64,000 bases of DNA, taken from contig JAFZFF010000067.1 of NCBI GenBank assembly GCA_017556045.1, positions 1 through 64,000 of the forward strand. Reading direction: 5' to 3'. The notes under the pieces were generated by a model. It worked only from the letters and a program-made list of their open reading frames with translations. It was not told the DNA's origin and did no database searches. The stretch's first letter is position 1; every line of letters begins with the position of its first letter. The position numbers and the translations under genes are program-made. The DNA is from Bacteroidaceae bacterium (lineage in GTDB: Bacteria > Bacteroidota > Bacteroidia > Bacteroidales > Bacteroidaceae). Below are positions 7,766-18,763 of this stretch, one piece after another.

Positions 7766-9589
7766 TCATCCTGCTTGCTCTATCCAACGTTTGGTTATAA
7801 AATCCGTAATTTCTTCGATAGTTATTTCACCATTCACCAGTTTGTTGTATAGGGCTATAAATTCCTCAACAGTAGTCCATTCATTTAGGCGGATATTATG
7901 CTGACGCGCAAAGGAACACACTCTGTCATATGTACCATCTTCCTTCGCTTCTTTAGGGTAACGCATCATTCGCATATAGTCTATCTGCAGACAAAGCTGC
8001 TCAACACGGAAACGGATTTCCTCGTTGGCGGATGCCGATGCCTGTCTAGCTTGGTCTAATATAAATTTTCCTTGCGCAATAAACTCATCCGTAAAGAGAG
8101 GATTGGTATCACCGTCGTATATCCCTAACACCGTACTATCATTGATCAGGGAATGACAAAGGTCGAAGTACTGCTGTACGTATGGGGCTGTCTTGTCATA
8201 GTATGCATTGATAAATTCAGAAGCTAAAGCCATAGCATCCTGATTCGGATTCCACAATAGTTTGCTGATAACCCATGTTCTTAATTCATGAAACTCGCTA
8301 CCATATGAATTGTACACACCCAATTCTTGGATTCCCATAGCATTGTATTTCCTGAAAGCCTTGATATTCTGAGCTAAAACACCGAAGTTTGGAAACGGAG
8401 CTACATATTGACGGAAGTTGACAACATAGTCCCACACGAATAAATTGGATGCAATCTTTGACCAATCCTCCATGTCTTTTATAAAGGGTTGGTTGTGTTC
8501 GCACTCTTCCAAAGGATGAGCAAAACAGCACTCAATGCTACACAAACGTATGAGTACATTGTCACGTGGAGAGATGTCTGTGGGTGCCTGACGCGTGTAT
8601 TGATAAGCAAAAGTTCCAATGTATTTGTCAGGATACTGTGGTTTAATGGCATCTGCAACCTGATTAACAAACCACACCATAAGCCCCGAATGCCCACCGT
8701 ATTTCTCTTCTATGGCGCGACATTCATCGCACTGACATGGGAAATGGTTATCATTCTGCGACAAGTCGTACACCCAATACTGCGGATTGTCGGCAATCAC
8801 CTGTTTCATCTTCTCAGTGCATATCCGCAGTACATCGGGGTTCGACAGGCATAGCTGCGTATAGGGAGTGCGCTTGCCATCTCTCATTGAAAAGTATTCG
8901 GGATGCGCTTCGAAATATTCTCCTGTGGAGATAAAGTAACTGAAGGTGTGGCATCCCCAATATCCTGTAAGTCCGCCATATTCATTATCCAAAACGCTCC
9001 ACCCCATATTACATTTATTATGCGCCAACCAATCCGAATTAGAATTCGCTTTACAATAATTCAAGTGGCGATATAGCACAAACGGCTTTTCGCTATGCAT
9101 CAAGCCTTTGAAACCCCACTTTTCCTTGGATGGAATCTTTGTGCAATCGGCACTGTACCACCTGACACCTAATTCGTTCTCAAGAAACGAGAACACACCA
9201 TAGATAGTTCCGCGTTGCTTGCCACCATAAATCCAAATATTCTTACCCACAGAACGATATGTGTACCCCTCATCATCATTTTTCGGGCACTCCACATTGA
9301 ACTTTTCTGCATATTCCTTATTGAAGCCGATGAAGATGTGTTTCTGTCTATCTTCTAATTGATTCTCGTATAGAATAGGTAGTGTCACACCACCGATTTT
9401 CTCCAAATAGACTTGTAGTTCCTTTGCTGATGTCTGCTCAGACGTAGAAGCATCGGCACATAACACAATTACATAGTCACTCTTTCCGTCATGAAACAAT
9501 ACGGAATGGCGAAACGCCATAATAAATGCCCCTACCGCAGCAAACAGCACTGCTACTGTAATGAAAATAAATAATCTTGTAGTTCTCAT
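7766..9589 (-). CDS. DUF4838-domain exported protein, glycoside hydrolase-like
   Basis: The start chosen is MRTTRLFIFITV (9589), because it opens a signal or anchor segment of about 25 residues; the upstream 20 codons are unlikely. The 607-residue protein has an alpha-glucuronidase-like N-terminal fold (about 30-150: SAKELQVYLEKIGGVTLPIL, YTYRSVGKNIWIYGGKQRG) followed by the DUF4838 region with LSQNDNHFPCQCDECRAIEE and a C-terminal helical domain. Related proteins occur in glycan utilisation loci and are thought to be glycosidases of a GH20/GH67-like fold, but their reaction is not established. No SusC/D partners lie nearby. It is probably exported to the periplasm or surface. Confidence 0.75.
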   Translation of the reverse strand: MRTTRLFIFITVAVLFAAVGAFIMAFRHSVLFHDGKSDYVIVLCADASTSEQTSAKELQVYLEKIGGVTLPILYENQLEDRQKHIFIGFNKEYAEKFNVECPKNDDEGYTYRSVGKNIWIYGGKQRGTIYGVFSFLENELGVRWYSADCTKIPSKEKWGFKGLMHSEKPFVLYRHLNYCKANSNSDWLAHNKCNMGWSVLDNEYGGLTGYWGCHTFSYFISTGEYFEAHPEYFSMRDGKRTPYTQLCLSNPDVLRICTEKMKQVIADNPQYWVYDLSQNDNHFPCQCDECRAIEEKYGGHSGLMVWFVNQVADAIKPQYPDKYIGTFAYQYTRQAPTDISPRDNVLIRLCSIECCFAHPLEECEHNQPFIKDMEDWSKIASNLFVWDYVVNFRQYVAPFPNFGVLAQNIKAFRKYNAMGIQELGVYNSYGSEFHELRTWVISKLLWNPNQDAMALASEFINAYYDKTAPYVQQYFDLCHSLINDSTVLGIYDGDTNPLFTDEFIAQGKFILDQARQASASANEEIRFRVEQLCLQIDYMRMMRYPKEAKEDGTYDRVCSFARQHNIRLNEWTTVEEFIALYNKLVNGEITIEEITDFITKRWIEQAG

Positions 9590-9715
9590 ATCGCAAAAGT
9601 ACACAAACTTATCACAATCTCCAATAAATAGCCAACAAAAAAGAGACACCCAAACGGATGTCTCAATCTATTCAATCATAGTCCCTTTTGACGACTCTAT
9701 TCCCCTACCCCAGGC

Positions 9716-10711
9716 TTATAACTTCATATCGCCAGGCTTAACCCATCCCATACGACGCATCAAGCGATCAATAAGCAGACTGATGATAGCTGGTGCCACG
9801 AAATAGAGCAGGACGATCTGCAAGATAAGTTCACTGTCCGCCACCCCGTCACTCATCGTAGCATACGCTGCAAGAGGGCCTACCAAGCCTGCTGTACCCA
9901 TACCTGCACCAAGCGCATTGTTGGTCATACCGAGCCACACCGTTGACACAGGACCAAGGATAGCAGAGGTAAGCGTCGGGGCCAACCATATTATCGGTTT
10001 GCGAGCGATATTGCCAATCTGCAACATCGAAGTGCCCAAGCCCTGTGAGAGCAAGCCGCCCACGCCATTGTCTGAAAAACTGATTACGGCAAAGCCCACC
10101 ATCTGAGCACAACAACCTGCAGTGGCTGCTCCTGCTGCCAAACCATCGATACCCAGCATCACACACAAGGCCACAGAGCTGATAGGCAACGTAAGCGCAC
10201 AACCCACCATCACGGCCACCACAATACCCATCACAAAGGGACTAAGCTGGGTAGCGTGGTTGATGACCTCGCCCAGATAAAGCATGAAATCGTTGATGGG
10301 CGAACAGCAGTATCGAGCGATAAGACCACCCGCCACAATGGTAAGCATCGGTGTAAGGATGATATCCACTACCGTACGCTTGGAGATAAGTTGGCCCAAC
10401 TCGGCACCGACAATCACTGCCAAGTAGGCTCCCACAGGACCACCATATTGATAACCCAAGGCTCCGACCACGGCCGAAGAGATGGTCACCAATTGTGCCA
10501 CACCCAAGCCCATAGCAATAGCCAAACCGATGCACGCACCCACAAGTGGAGAGGATGCAGAGAGCGCCTCGGACACAAACGTCAAGAATGCCAAACCAGG
10601 AATCTTGGCTATCTGCCCCACGATAAGACCCATAATGAGCGAACAGAACAAGCCCAAAGCCATATGGCTGAGTGCCTTGACTACATATTTATCGAACAAT
10701 CTCTTAAGCAT
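9716..10711 (-). CDS. PTS EIIC-like membrane permease (PTS_EIIC_2 type)
   Basis: The 331-residue protein is almost entirely hydrophobic, with about eight to ten membrane segments. Motifs include SASSPLVGACIGLAIAMGLG, SSAVVGALGYQYGGPVGAYL, GAELGQLISKRTVVDIILTP and GMTNNALGAGMGTAGLVGPL. It matches the stand-alone EIIC-type family of PF13303 rather than a classic sugar EII. No EIIA, EIIB, HPr or EI gene is present in the window, so phosphotransfer-coupled uptake cannot be assumed. The substrate is unknown. The gene is monocistronic, with a clear -7 element 30 bases upstream. Confidence 0.8.
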   Translation of the reverse strand: MLKRLFDKYVVKALSHMALGLFCSLIMGLIVGQIAKIPGLAFLTFVSEALSASSPLVGACIGLAIAMGLGVAQLVTISSAVVGALGYQYGGPVGAYLAVIVGAELGQLISKRTVVDIILTPMLTIVAGGLIARYCCSPINDFMLYLGEVINHATQLSPFVMGIVVAVMVGCALTLPISSVALCVMLGIDGLAAGAATAGCCAQMVGFAVISFSDNGVGGLLSQGLGTSMLQIGNIARKPIIWLAPTLTSAILGPVSTVWLGMTNNALGAGMGTAGLVGPLAAYATMSDGVADSELILQIVLLYFVAPAIISLLIDRLMRRMGWVKPGDMKL

Positions 10712-10740
10712 AGTACTTATCTGATAATGGTATCACTCTG

Positions 10741-10748
10741 CAAAAGTA
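10741..10748 (-). promoter_or_regulatory. -7 promoter element of the EIIC-like gene
   Basis: Minus-strand TACTTTTG followed by CAG is a good TAnnTTTG match, placed about 30 bases before the start codon. Confidence 0.55.
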
Positions 10749-10778
10749 AAAAGATTTTCCCAAATGTAACTGCTATTC

Positions 10779-10911
10779 CCTGATATTTTATAAATTCTCA
10801 ACTCAGAAGGGACACGGCAAACGCTGAAGCCTCCCTCACAAAGCGAACAAACCTGGAGAATCAATTAACTATTGATTCGTGCTTTGCACGATGAGGGCTT
10901 AAAATATCAGG
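10779..10911. repeat. MITE-like element with 12-bp terminal inverted repeats
   Basis: CCTGATATTTTA (10779-10790) and TAAAATATCAGG (10900-10911) are perfect 12-base inverted arms bounding 133 bases. Inside, AAGCCTCCCTCACAAAGCG is imperfectly mirrored by CGTGCTTTGCACGATGAGGG, and GAATCAAT/ATTGATTC forms a perfect hairpin. No open frame or clear target duplication is seen. A half-like relic (GCCTCC ... TAAAATATCAG) occurs at 14732-14775. The rest of the 460-base spacer holds no supported gene. Confidence 0.45.
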
Positions 10912-11135
10912 TAAGTCTCGCATCATCAACGTCCGCCACCCCTTTGAGAGGAAGTATCATCAAAAAAAATATCCAACGTATTATAGTCATAGGACAAACC
11001 TGCGATAATAAATTCATGATTGACGTTACAAAATTATCGCAAGTGCAAAAATCGGATAGGATATTAAATAGAAGTTTATAGATGGATTTTAACAAAAAAA
11101 CATTAATGAAAACACAATTTATAATTAACTTTTGG

Positions 11136-11143
11136 TAACTTTG
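11136..11143 (+). promoter_or_regulatory. -7 promoter element of the MscS-type gene
   Basis: TAACTTTG is a perfect TAnnTTTG match, 29 bases before the start codon. The -33 element is weak. Confidence 0.6.
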
Positions 11144-11172
11144 CCAAGTTTTCAATAATTCAGTACTGTCTC

Positions 11173-13005
11173 ATGAAAATACAAAGATTGTTTATCCTAT
11201 ACCTTGGAGTACTCTGCTCTATAAGTGTAAAGGCACAGATTGGTGAGGTCATCCGTGATATTTTTCAAGGTGAAAAAGATTCCACTATCGTAGTGGGCAA
11301 ATCTCACGTCGATACCGTAATTATCAATCAAGACTCACTGCTTGTAGCTCAACTACAACAATCACTCGAGGAGGCCAGGCTCAACGAAGCCAACCTTCGA
11401 CTGGAATTTGAGCAATTCAAGTTCAACATCATGGCTAGCGATTCTCTCAAGCGACGCAAGCAGAGACAATTTATTGATTCACTCAGACGTACGACCCATG
11501 GTTCACCAGTAATGGTAGATGGCGACACACTCTTTTACCTCTATGCAAAGAAGGGTGGACAGTCGGCAGCGCAACGTGCACAAGAGACAGGTGAACTGAT
11601 AGAACTAATCGGTAAAAAAATTAACCTTGACCCCAATAAGGTGTATGTAGAGAATACGGATATCTTCTCGGATATCATGTATGACTCTGAGGTGCTCGTC
11701 TCATTCACCGACGCAGATGCGATGTGGGAGGGAGTGAGCCGTGACTCACTCGTCGCCAATCGTAAGCAGATGGTGGTGAGCCAATTTCAAAAGATGAAGA
11801 GACAGTATGGCATATGGCGCATGGTAAGGAGTGTAATATACTGCTTGCTCGTGCTCATCGCACAATATTTGCTGTATAGACTAACTTGCTGGGGATTTGT
11901 AAAAATCGAAAAGAAGATACTGACTCTCAAAGACACTACGCTCAAGTCTATCAAGATACAATCATATGAGATACTCGATACAGAGAAGCAGGTAGCGCTA
12001 CTACTGGTGGCAAGCAGAATCGTCAAATTCATTATCATCATACTGCAGCTGCTAATCTCACTACCCATCATCTTTGGTATCTTCCCCAGCACTAAGGGAT
12101 TTGCCTTACAGTTACTTGGTTATTTCCTCGTACCTATCAAGAAGATTGTCTTAGGTGTCATAGGCTATATACCTAACCTAATCAGCATCTTTGTCATTTG
12201 GTATGCAACGAAGTGGCTCGTACGCTTAGCACGCTATGTGGCACAAGAGATAGAAAATGGCAACCTTACAATCAAAAACTTCTTCCCCGAATGGGCTATG
12301 CCTACCTTCCATATTGTGCGCATCTTGCTCTATACCTTTATGGTGGCTATGGTTTATAAGTATTTGCCAGGATCAGACTCAGGTGTATTCCAAGGAATCT
12401 CTGTATTTATCGGTCTTATCATCTCATTGGGATCGAGTACGCTTATCGCCAACCTCATGGCAGGACTGGTCATCACCTTCATGCGTCCGTTCCGCGTGGG
12501 TGACCGCATCAAGCTGAATGACACCATGGGTGATATCATTGAAAAGACTCCGTTGGTAACTCGTGTAAAGACTCCCAAGAACGAAATTGTTACCGTGCCC
12601 AACTCATTCGTGATGTCATCGCTCACGACCAACTACAGTTCGTCGGCTCAGGAGTATGGACTCATCATACATACTGATGTGACCTTCGGATATGAAGTGC
12701 CTTGGCAGCAAGTGCACCAACTTATGGTACAAGCAGCTTTGGCTACACCAGGAATTGAAGCTGAACCTCGTCCCTTCGTGCTGCAGACAAAGCTGGACGA
12801 CTGGTATGTAGTGTATCAAATAAATGCCTACACTCGACATCCAGAGCAGATGGCTGGCATATACTCAAACTTGCATGCGCACATCCAAGACCTCTTCCAC
12901 GAAGCTGGTATCGAGGTAATGTCCCCCCACTTTATGGGCGTGCGTCAAAATGATCAAGTAATAATGCCTGACGAGTTTTTGCAGAAAAAAGAGAAGAAAG
13001 CATAG
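11173..13005 (+). CDS. MscS-family mechanosensitive ion channel
   Basis: The 610-residue protein begins with a signal-like segment (LFILYLGVLCSISVKAQ). A periplasmic, partly coiled-coil N-terminal domain (about 20-205) precedes several membrane helices (about 215-440). The pore helix and beta domain follow: GSSTLIANLMAGLVITFMRP, VGDRIKLNDTMGDI and TVPNSFVMSSLTTNY are the hallmark MscS sequences. C-terminal residues about 500-600 form the cytoplasmic vestibule. It is a large-type MscS with an extended periplasmic part; it should release solutes on hypo-osmotic shock, although ligand gating is possible in large homologues. It is monocistronic. Confidence 0.9.
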   Translation: MKIQRLFILYLGVLCSISVKAQIGEVIRDIFQGEKDSTIVVGKSHVDTVIINQDSLLVAQLQQSLEEARLNEANLRLEFEQFKFNIMASDSLKRRKQRQFIDSLRRTTHGSPVMVDGDTLFYLYAKKGGQSAAQRAQETGELIELIGKKINLDPNKVYVENTDIFSDIMYDSEVLVSFTDADAMWEGVSRDSLVANRKQMVVSQFQKMKRQYGIWRMVRSVIYCLLVLIAQYLLYRLTCWGFVKIEKKILTLKDTTLKSIKIQSYEILDTEKQVALLLVASRIVKFIIIILQLLISLPIIFGIFPSTKGFALQLLGYFLVPIKKIVLGVIGYIPNLISIFVIWYATKWLVRLARYVAQEIENGNLTIKNFFPEWAMPTFHIVRILLYTFMVAMVYKYLPGSDSGVFQGISVFIGLIISLGSSTLIANLMAGLVITFMRPFRVGDRIKLNDTMGDIIEKTPLVTRVKTPKNEIVTVPNSFVMSSLTTNYSSSAQEYGLIIHTDVTFGYEVPWQQVHQLMVQAALATPGIEAEPRPFVLQTKLDDWYVVYQINAYTRHPEQMAGIYSNLHAHIQDLFHEAGIEVMSPHFMGVRQNDQVIMPDEFLQKKEKKA

Positions 13006-13129
13006 GTGAGGTGTGAATTTACGAGTGTAAATTATAAAAAAACAGAAATTAAATATTTCCATCTACCAAACATGCGCAAAAGCTTTCAAAGTTTTTCGGA
13101 AAATATTTTCTACTCTGCAGAAAAATCTA

Positions 13130-13137
13130 TAAATTTG
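13130..13137 (+). promoter_or_regulatory. -7 promoter element of guaB
   Basis: TAAATTTG fits the TAnnTTTG consensus, about 48 bases upstream of the start codon. The -33 position holds TTTT rather than TTTG. Confidence 0.55.
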
Positions 13138-13164
13138 CACGCAATAAAATTTATAATAGAGTAA

Positions 13165-14661
<1,497 letters not shown>

Positions 14662-14684
14662 CTTGACACATAAGACACACGATA

Positions 14685-14720
14685 GCGGTGGGCAAAGACA
14701 ACCTTTGCTCACCGCTTTTT
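14685..14720 (+). terminator. Rho-independent terminator of guaB
   Basis: GCGGTGGGCAAAG (14685-14697) and CTTTGCTCACCGC pair over 13 bases with one wobble around ACAAC-type loop sequence, followed by five T. Confidence 0.88.
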
Positions 14721-14877
14721 CTCTGACATAGCCTCCAGGGAGGCCTTCATTCATAAATAATCCTAAAATATCAGATAATCATTTGCATAAAAACGCGTCT
14801 TTTCGTACTTTTGTACTGAAAATTAGGCGGAGCTCGTCTCCTACCTCCAACGAAGCGCAGCAACAAGCCCATTAACT

Positions 14878-15849
14878 ATGCGAAACGTCTACTACAAATA
14901 TAACGAAAAGACCAAGACCTACGACCGCGTGTACCCCAGCATGCGTAATCGCTTGCTCACCTATCTTCGCAATGCTATCGTATTCCTCGCGCTCGGCTTT
15001 GTGGGTTATTTTGTCAACGTACTCATCTTAGGTACTCCCGAGAGTACTGCAGACTTGAGAGAAGAGAACACCAACTTGGAAGCGCAATATCGTGTATTAT
15101 CAAAGCGCCTCGACGAGTCACTCGAAGTAATGGAGGATATTCGCCAGAGAGACGACAATCTATACCGTGTAATGTTTATGGCCGAGCCCGTATCGGGCGA
15201 CGTACGCAATGCCACCTATACCGGCACCAACCGTTACGAAGCATTCGAGGAGTTAGAGAATGCCGAATTAGTGATTGCTACCACGCAAAAGATGGACATG
15301 CTCGCTCGCCAACTCTACATACAATCGCAATCATTCGATGAGGTAGTAGAATACTACAAGAACCACGAAGATATGCTGAGCCACCTTCCAGCCATACAGC
15401 CCATCACCAATAAAGACCTCAAGCGCATGGCTTCAGGATATGGCTATCGCATACATCCGATTTATCAGACTCGCATTTTCCATGAGGGTATGGACTTTAG
15501 CTGCGACATAGGCACCCCCGTATATGCTACTGCCGATGGCATAATCAAGAAAGCACGTTGGGAGAAGGGCTACGGATACCTAGTTACTATAGACCACGGC
15601 TATGGATATGAGACTCGCTATGCTCACCTCAAAAGCTTCAAGGTTAGAGCTGGACAGAAAGTTGTACGAGGAGAAATCATTGCTCTATCTGGAAATAGTG
15701 GCCAATCATCAGGACCCCACGTACACTACGAAGTACTACAAAAGGGCCGCCCTGTAAACCCCGCCAACTACTACTTTATGGACCTCGACGCCGAGCAGTA
15801 CGACGAAATGATACGCATGGCTGAGAACCATGGTAAGGTGCTAGACTAA
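14878..15849 (+). CDS. M23-family peptidoglycan endopeptidase, membrane-anchored
   Basis: The 323-residue protein has a cytoplasmic start, one membrane helix (about 28-50), a coiled coil (about 55-95) and a C-terminal LytM domain (about 180-300). Zinc ligands are intact: HEGMD supplies His and Asp and HVH the second pair. DGIIKKARWEKGYGYLVTIDHG and SGNSGQSSGPHVHYE are standard M23 sequences. It should cut peptide cross-links in the periplasm and act in cell-wall growth or division. The MerR-type gene follows by nine bases in the same direction, so they form an operon. Close relatives in Bacteroidales show the same organisation, by memory. Confidence 0.9.
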   Translation: MRNVYYKYNEKTKTYDRVYPSMRNRLLTYLRNAIVFLALGFVGYFVNVLILGTPESTADLREENTNLEAQYRVLSKRLDESLEVMEDIRQRDDNLYRVMFMAEPVSGDVRNATYTGTNRYEAFEELENAELVIATTQKMDMLARQLYIQSQSFDEVVEYYKNHEDMLSHLPAIQPITNKDLKRMASGYGYRIHPIYQTRIFHEGMDFSCDIGTPVYATADGIIKKARWEKGYGYLVTIDHGYGYETRYAHLKSFKVRAGQKVVRGEIIALSGNSGQSSGPHVHYEVLQKGRPVNPANYYFMDLDAEQYDEMIRMAENHGKVLD

Positions 15850-15858
15850 TCACATACA

Positions 15859-16218
15859 ATGGCCAAGAATCTGAAGCTATACTACAACATTCGCGAGGTG
15901 TCTGACATGTTAGGTATCGCCGAGCACACCTTACGCTTTTGGGAGAAGGAGATTCCTACCCTCAAACCAAAGAAGACCGGTTCGGGTATACGTCAATATA
16001 CACAGGACGACATTGACCTCATACGTCTAATAAAACACCTCGTCAAAGAACAAGGATTGACCATTAAGGCTGCACGCACACGTCTCAAAACAAGCAAGCA
16101 AGAGGTAGTAAACCAACAGGAAATAATAGATCGTCTCAAGAGCATACGCGCCGAGCTATTAGAAATGAGAGCTAAGCTCAATGAGATATACCCAGGTGTA
16201 ATAGGCGAAGAGGAATAA
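15859..16218 (+). CDS. MerR-family transcriptional regulator
   Basis: The 119-residue protein has a winged helix-turn-helix at its start: YYNIREVSDMLGIAEHTLRFWEKE, then RQYTQDDIDLIRLIKHLVKEQGLTI, the two MerR-type segments. A short C-terminal helix (about 85-112) would dimerise. It lacks the Cys-rich effector part of metal sensors, so the signal is unknown. It is the second gene of the M23 operon and may regulate cell-wall genes, but that is inferred from position only. The tail ends with GEEE, and the gene is followed by the oppositely oriented GH2 gene. Confidence 0.85.
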   Translation: MAKNLKLYYNIREVSDMLGIAEHTLRFWEKEIPTLKPKKTGSGIRQYTQDDIDLIRLIKHLVKEQGLTIKAARTRLKTSKQEVVNQQEIIDRLKSIRAELLEMRAKLNEIYPGVIGEEE

Positions 16219-16248
16219 GACCTCAAACTATACCAGCAATCACACTTA

Positions 16249-18666
16249 CTACAACTCTATTGTAGCATCTCCCAGCAGAGGAGTACTGAAGGTGACCGTC
16301 ACTAACCCATCTCCCATACGCTGCACATAACCCACGAGTGTACCTTGATAGACTCGACGCTGACGTGCCTTAGGGTGACTCATATCACTGTTGTCTGAAT
16401 TCTCGAGGCCCAATAGTCGAGCAGGCCCCTCTACATGACAGGTAATCATATTGTCGGCAAGCTTCACTAGCGTACCCTCTTCGTCAAGCACCTCCACCAA
16501 TATCTGATAAGTAGGATGCTCAATAGATTCATGAGGTTGCGTAGCGGTCTCTATCAGTGAGGCACGCAGAGCATAAGGGCGTCCGCTTGTCTTGATGGTA
16601 TAGGTAGTCTGTAGATTACCCTCAGCATTGTAGCCCTCGGCTGTGAGAGTACCCGAAGCATAGGGTATATCCCAGTAAATCATGCCGTGTTCATCATCAT
16701 AGGGTTTCATGTCACCAACAACCTCACCATTGAGCTTGAGCTGAGCCTTTGCCGTATTGGTGTAGCACACCACACGAATGCGCTCACCCTCACGATAATT
16801 CCATAAATCAAAGGCATCGATAGAAAGATGGTCACCCCATCGGCCACGACCGCGACGATAGGTGCCGATATATATCATTGGTTCGCTGCTCCAGTGTGCC
16901 TCACGAAACTTACCACGTGGCTTGGCATAGTTAGCAAAGTTCAACAGACCTGTATGAAGGCCGCGCGAGGGCCATGCGCCTGACTCACCCAAATAATCTG
17001 TACCAGTCCAGATAAACTGTCCGAAGACATGCTGTTTGTCACGCACGTCTTTCCATGCCGAAAAGTCGCTGCGTGTCTCACTACCATAGATAATACGATT
17101 GGGATATTTAGCGTGGTCGGTGTCGTAGCGATCTTCGGTATAGTTATAACCCACCACATCTACAGCCTCGGGGTACTCTGTCTCGTTACTCATCACCACA
17201 CCAGCCAAGGCTCCCGTCACGGGACGCGAAGCATCTATGGCTCGTATGCATGCAGCCAAGCGCTTAGCAATCTTTCCGATACGCTCTGCGTGAGGACGCT
17301 TGGGGTCATAACCTCCAAACATAGGCTGGCTTATACTACTACCATCAAGCACGGGATGCGAATAGGGATCATTAGGGTAATCCACCTCATTACCCACACT
17401 CCAAAGGAATACGCTAGGATGATTACGGTCGCGGCGTACGATATCAGTAATATCTCGTTCTATCCATTCCTCAAAAAAGTCTGCTGTACCCTCATAGCCA
17501 GGCTCACCCTTATTCCAACCCTGTAGCCACTTGCGCTTGGGAAATTCCCACTCATCACTACCCTCATCCATCACTAGCATACCCAACTCATCGCACAGGT
17601 CATACACGATAGGCGCTTGCGGATTGTGACTCATGCGGATAGCATTAGCACCCATAGCCTTAAGCGACTCTATGCGACGGCGCCACACCTCGGGCGGTAC
17701 CGCAGCACCCAGTACACCGGCATCATGATGGAGGCACACGCCCTTGACCTTCATATTCACTCCATTAAGGACAAATCCCGTATCTGCATCAAACTCCAAT
17801 GTACGCAGTCCGGCACAAACATCTGTTTTGTCAATGACCTTACCATCAGCAAGCAGTTCTACGCGTAGGGTATAAAGATAAGGATTTTCGAGTGTCCAGC
17901 GATGCGGATTTCTCAACTGAAAATTCACCACTGACAACTTATTTTCATTGGCTAATGCACCTACAACTGCATTCCTCGAGGCCGAAGCCACCTGCTTACC
18001 CTCAGCATCAAGCATGGTAACACGCGTCTGCACCTTCTTCGCTTCAGTTGTATGATTATCTACCGCTACGTCCACTTCGATGGTAGCGCTACGGTCAGTA
18101 AGCTTGGTCGCGCGGTAAGCCACACCCCACTGAGAGAGGTGCATCTCGGGAGCAGATACCAGATATACATCACGATAAATACCCGATCCTGTGTACCAGC
18201 GCGAGTCAGCGTATCGACTATGATCGACTCGCACTGCTATCACATTATCGCCCCCATTCAGATAAGGCGTGAGGTCATACATGAATGACACATATCCATT
18301 AGGGCGATGTCCCAAATGGTGGCCATTGATATAAACATCGCTACGATTATATATGCCTTCGAAGTAAATATAGTGACGTGCTGACTCATCAGCCACAGTG
18401 AAGTGTTTGCGATACCATCCTATACCACCTGGCAAGTATCCCGTGCAGCTTGCCAAAGCTTGCGAAGGAGCTTCCTCAATACTCCAGTCATGAGGAAGCA
18501 TGAGCGGTCGCCAGCGACTATCGTCATAATCTATTCTCTGCGCCATGCCATCATCAGCAAGCACAAAGCGCCAGTCCTCATTAAACTTCACGGCATTACC
18601 AAACGACACTTGCGCAAACGCACATACGCTCATCAAACTGAGCAATAAAGCGAACAACTTCTTCAT
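16249..18666 (-). CDS. GH2-family beta-galactosidase-like glycosidase, secreted
   Basis: The start chosen is the ATG at 18666 (MKKLFALLLSLMSVCAFAQ, a signal peptide); the open frame upstream begins with GTG and adds ten unlikely residues. The 805-residue protein has the GH2 sugar-binding domain (about 40-190), an Ig-like domain (about 195-300), the catalytic barrel and a DUF4982-type C-terminal module (about 610-700). The acid/base Glu is in WSVGNEVDYP near 424 and the nucleophile Glu in IIYGSETRSD near 527. GH2 members hydrolyse beta-galactosides, beta-glucuronides or related linkages; the exact specificity cannot be read here. It converges with the MerR-type gene. Confidence 0.9.
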   Translation of the reverse strand: MKKLFALLLSLMSVCAFAQVSFGNAVKFNEDWRFVLADDGMAQRIDYDDSRWRPLMLPHDWSIEEAPSQALASCTGYLPGGIGWYRKHFTVADESARHYIYFEGIYNRSDVYINGHHLGHRPNGYVSFMYDLTPYLNGGDNVIAVRVDHSRYADSRWYTGSGIYRDVYLVSAPEMHLSQWGVAYRATKLTDRSATIEVDVAVDNHTTEAKKVQTRVTMLDAEGKQVASASRNAVVGALANENKLSVVNFQLRNPHRWTLENPYLYTLRVELLADGKVIDKTDVCAGLRTLEFDADTGFVLNGVNMKVKGVCLHHDAGVLGAAVPPEVWRRRIESLKAMGANAIRMSHNPQAPIVYDLCDELGMLVMDEGSDEWEFPKRKWLQGWNKGEPGYEGTADFFEEWIERDITDIVRRDRNHPSVFLWSVGNEVDYPNDPYSHPVLDGSSISQPMFGGYDPKRPHAERIGKIAKRLAACIRAIDASRPVTGALAGVVMSNETEYPEAVDVVGYNYTEDRYDTDHAKYPNRIIYGSETRSDFSAWKDVRDKQHVFGQFIWTGTDYLGESGAWPSRGLHTGLLNFANYAKPRGKFREAHWSSEPMIYIGTYRRGRGRWGDHLSIDAFDLWNYREGERIRVVCYTNTAKAQLKLNGEVVGDMKPYDDEHGMIYWDIPYASGTLTAEGYNAEGNLQTTYTIKTSGRPYALRASLIETATQPHESIEHPTYQILVEVLDEEGTLVKLADNMITCHVEGPARLLGLENSDNSDMSHPKARQRRVYQGTLVGYVQRMGDGLVTVTFSTPLLGDATIEL

Positions 18667-18763
18667 AGCATAGAACATTTTAGTGCGAAGATACACATTT
18701 ATTTTATATTACACAAAAGGCATCCCGCAGGATGCCCTTTATTCCGATATTATATCATTTTCA

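Noticed and set aside
10872..11081. 69-codon open frame
   Set aside because: It begins inside the palindromic element and shows no family features.
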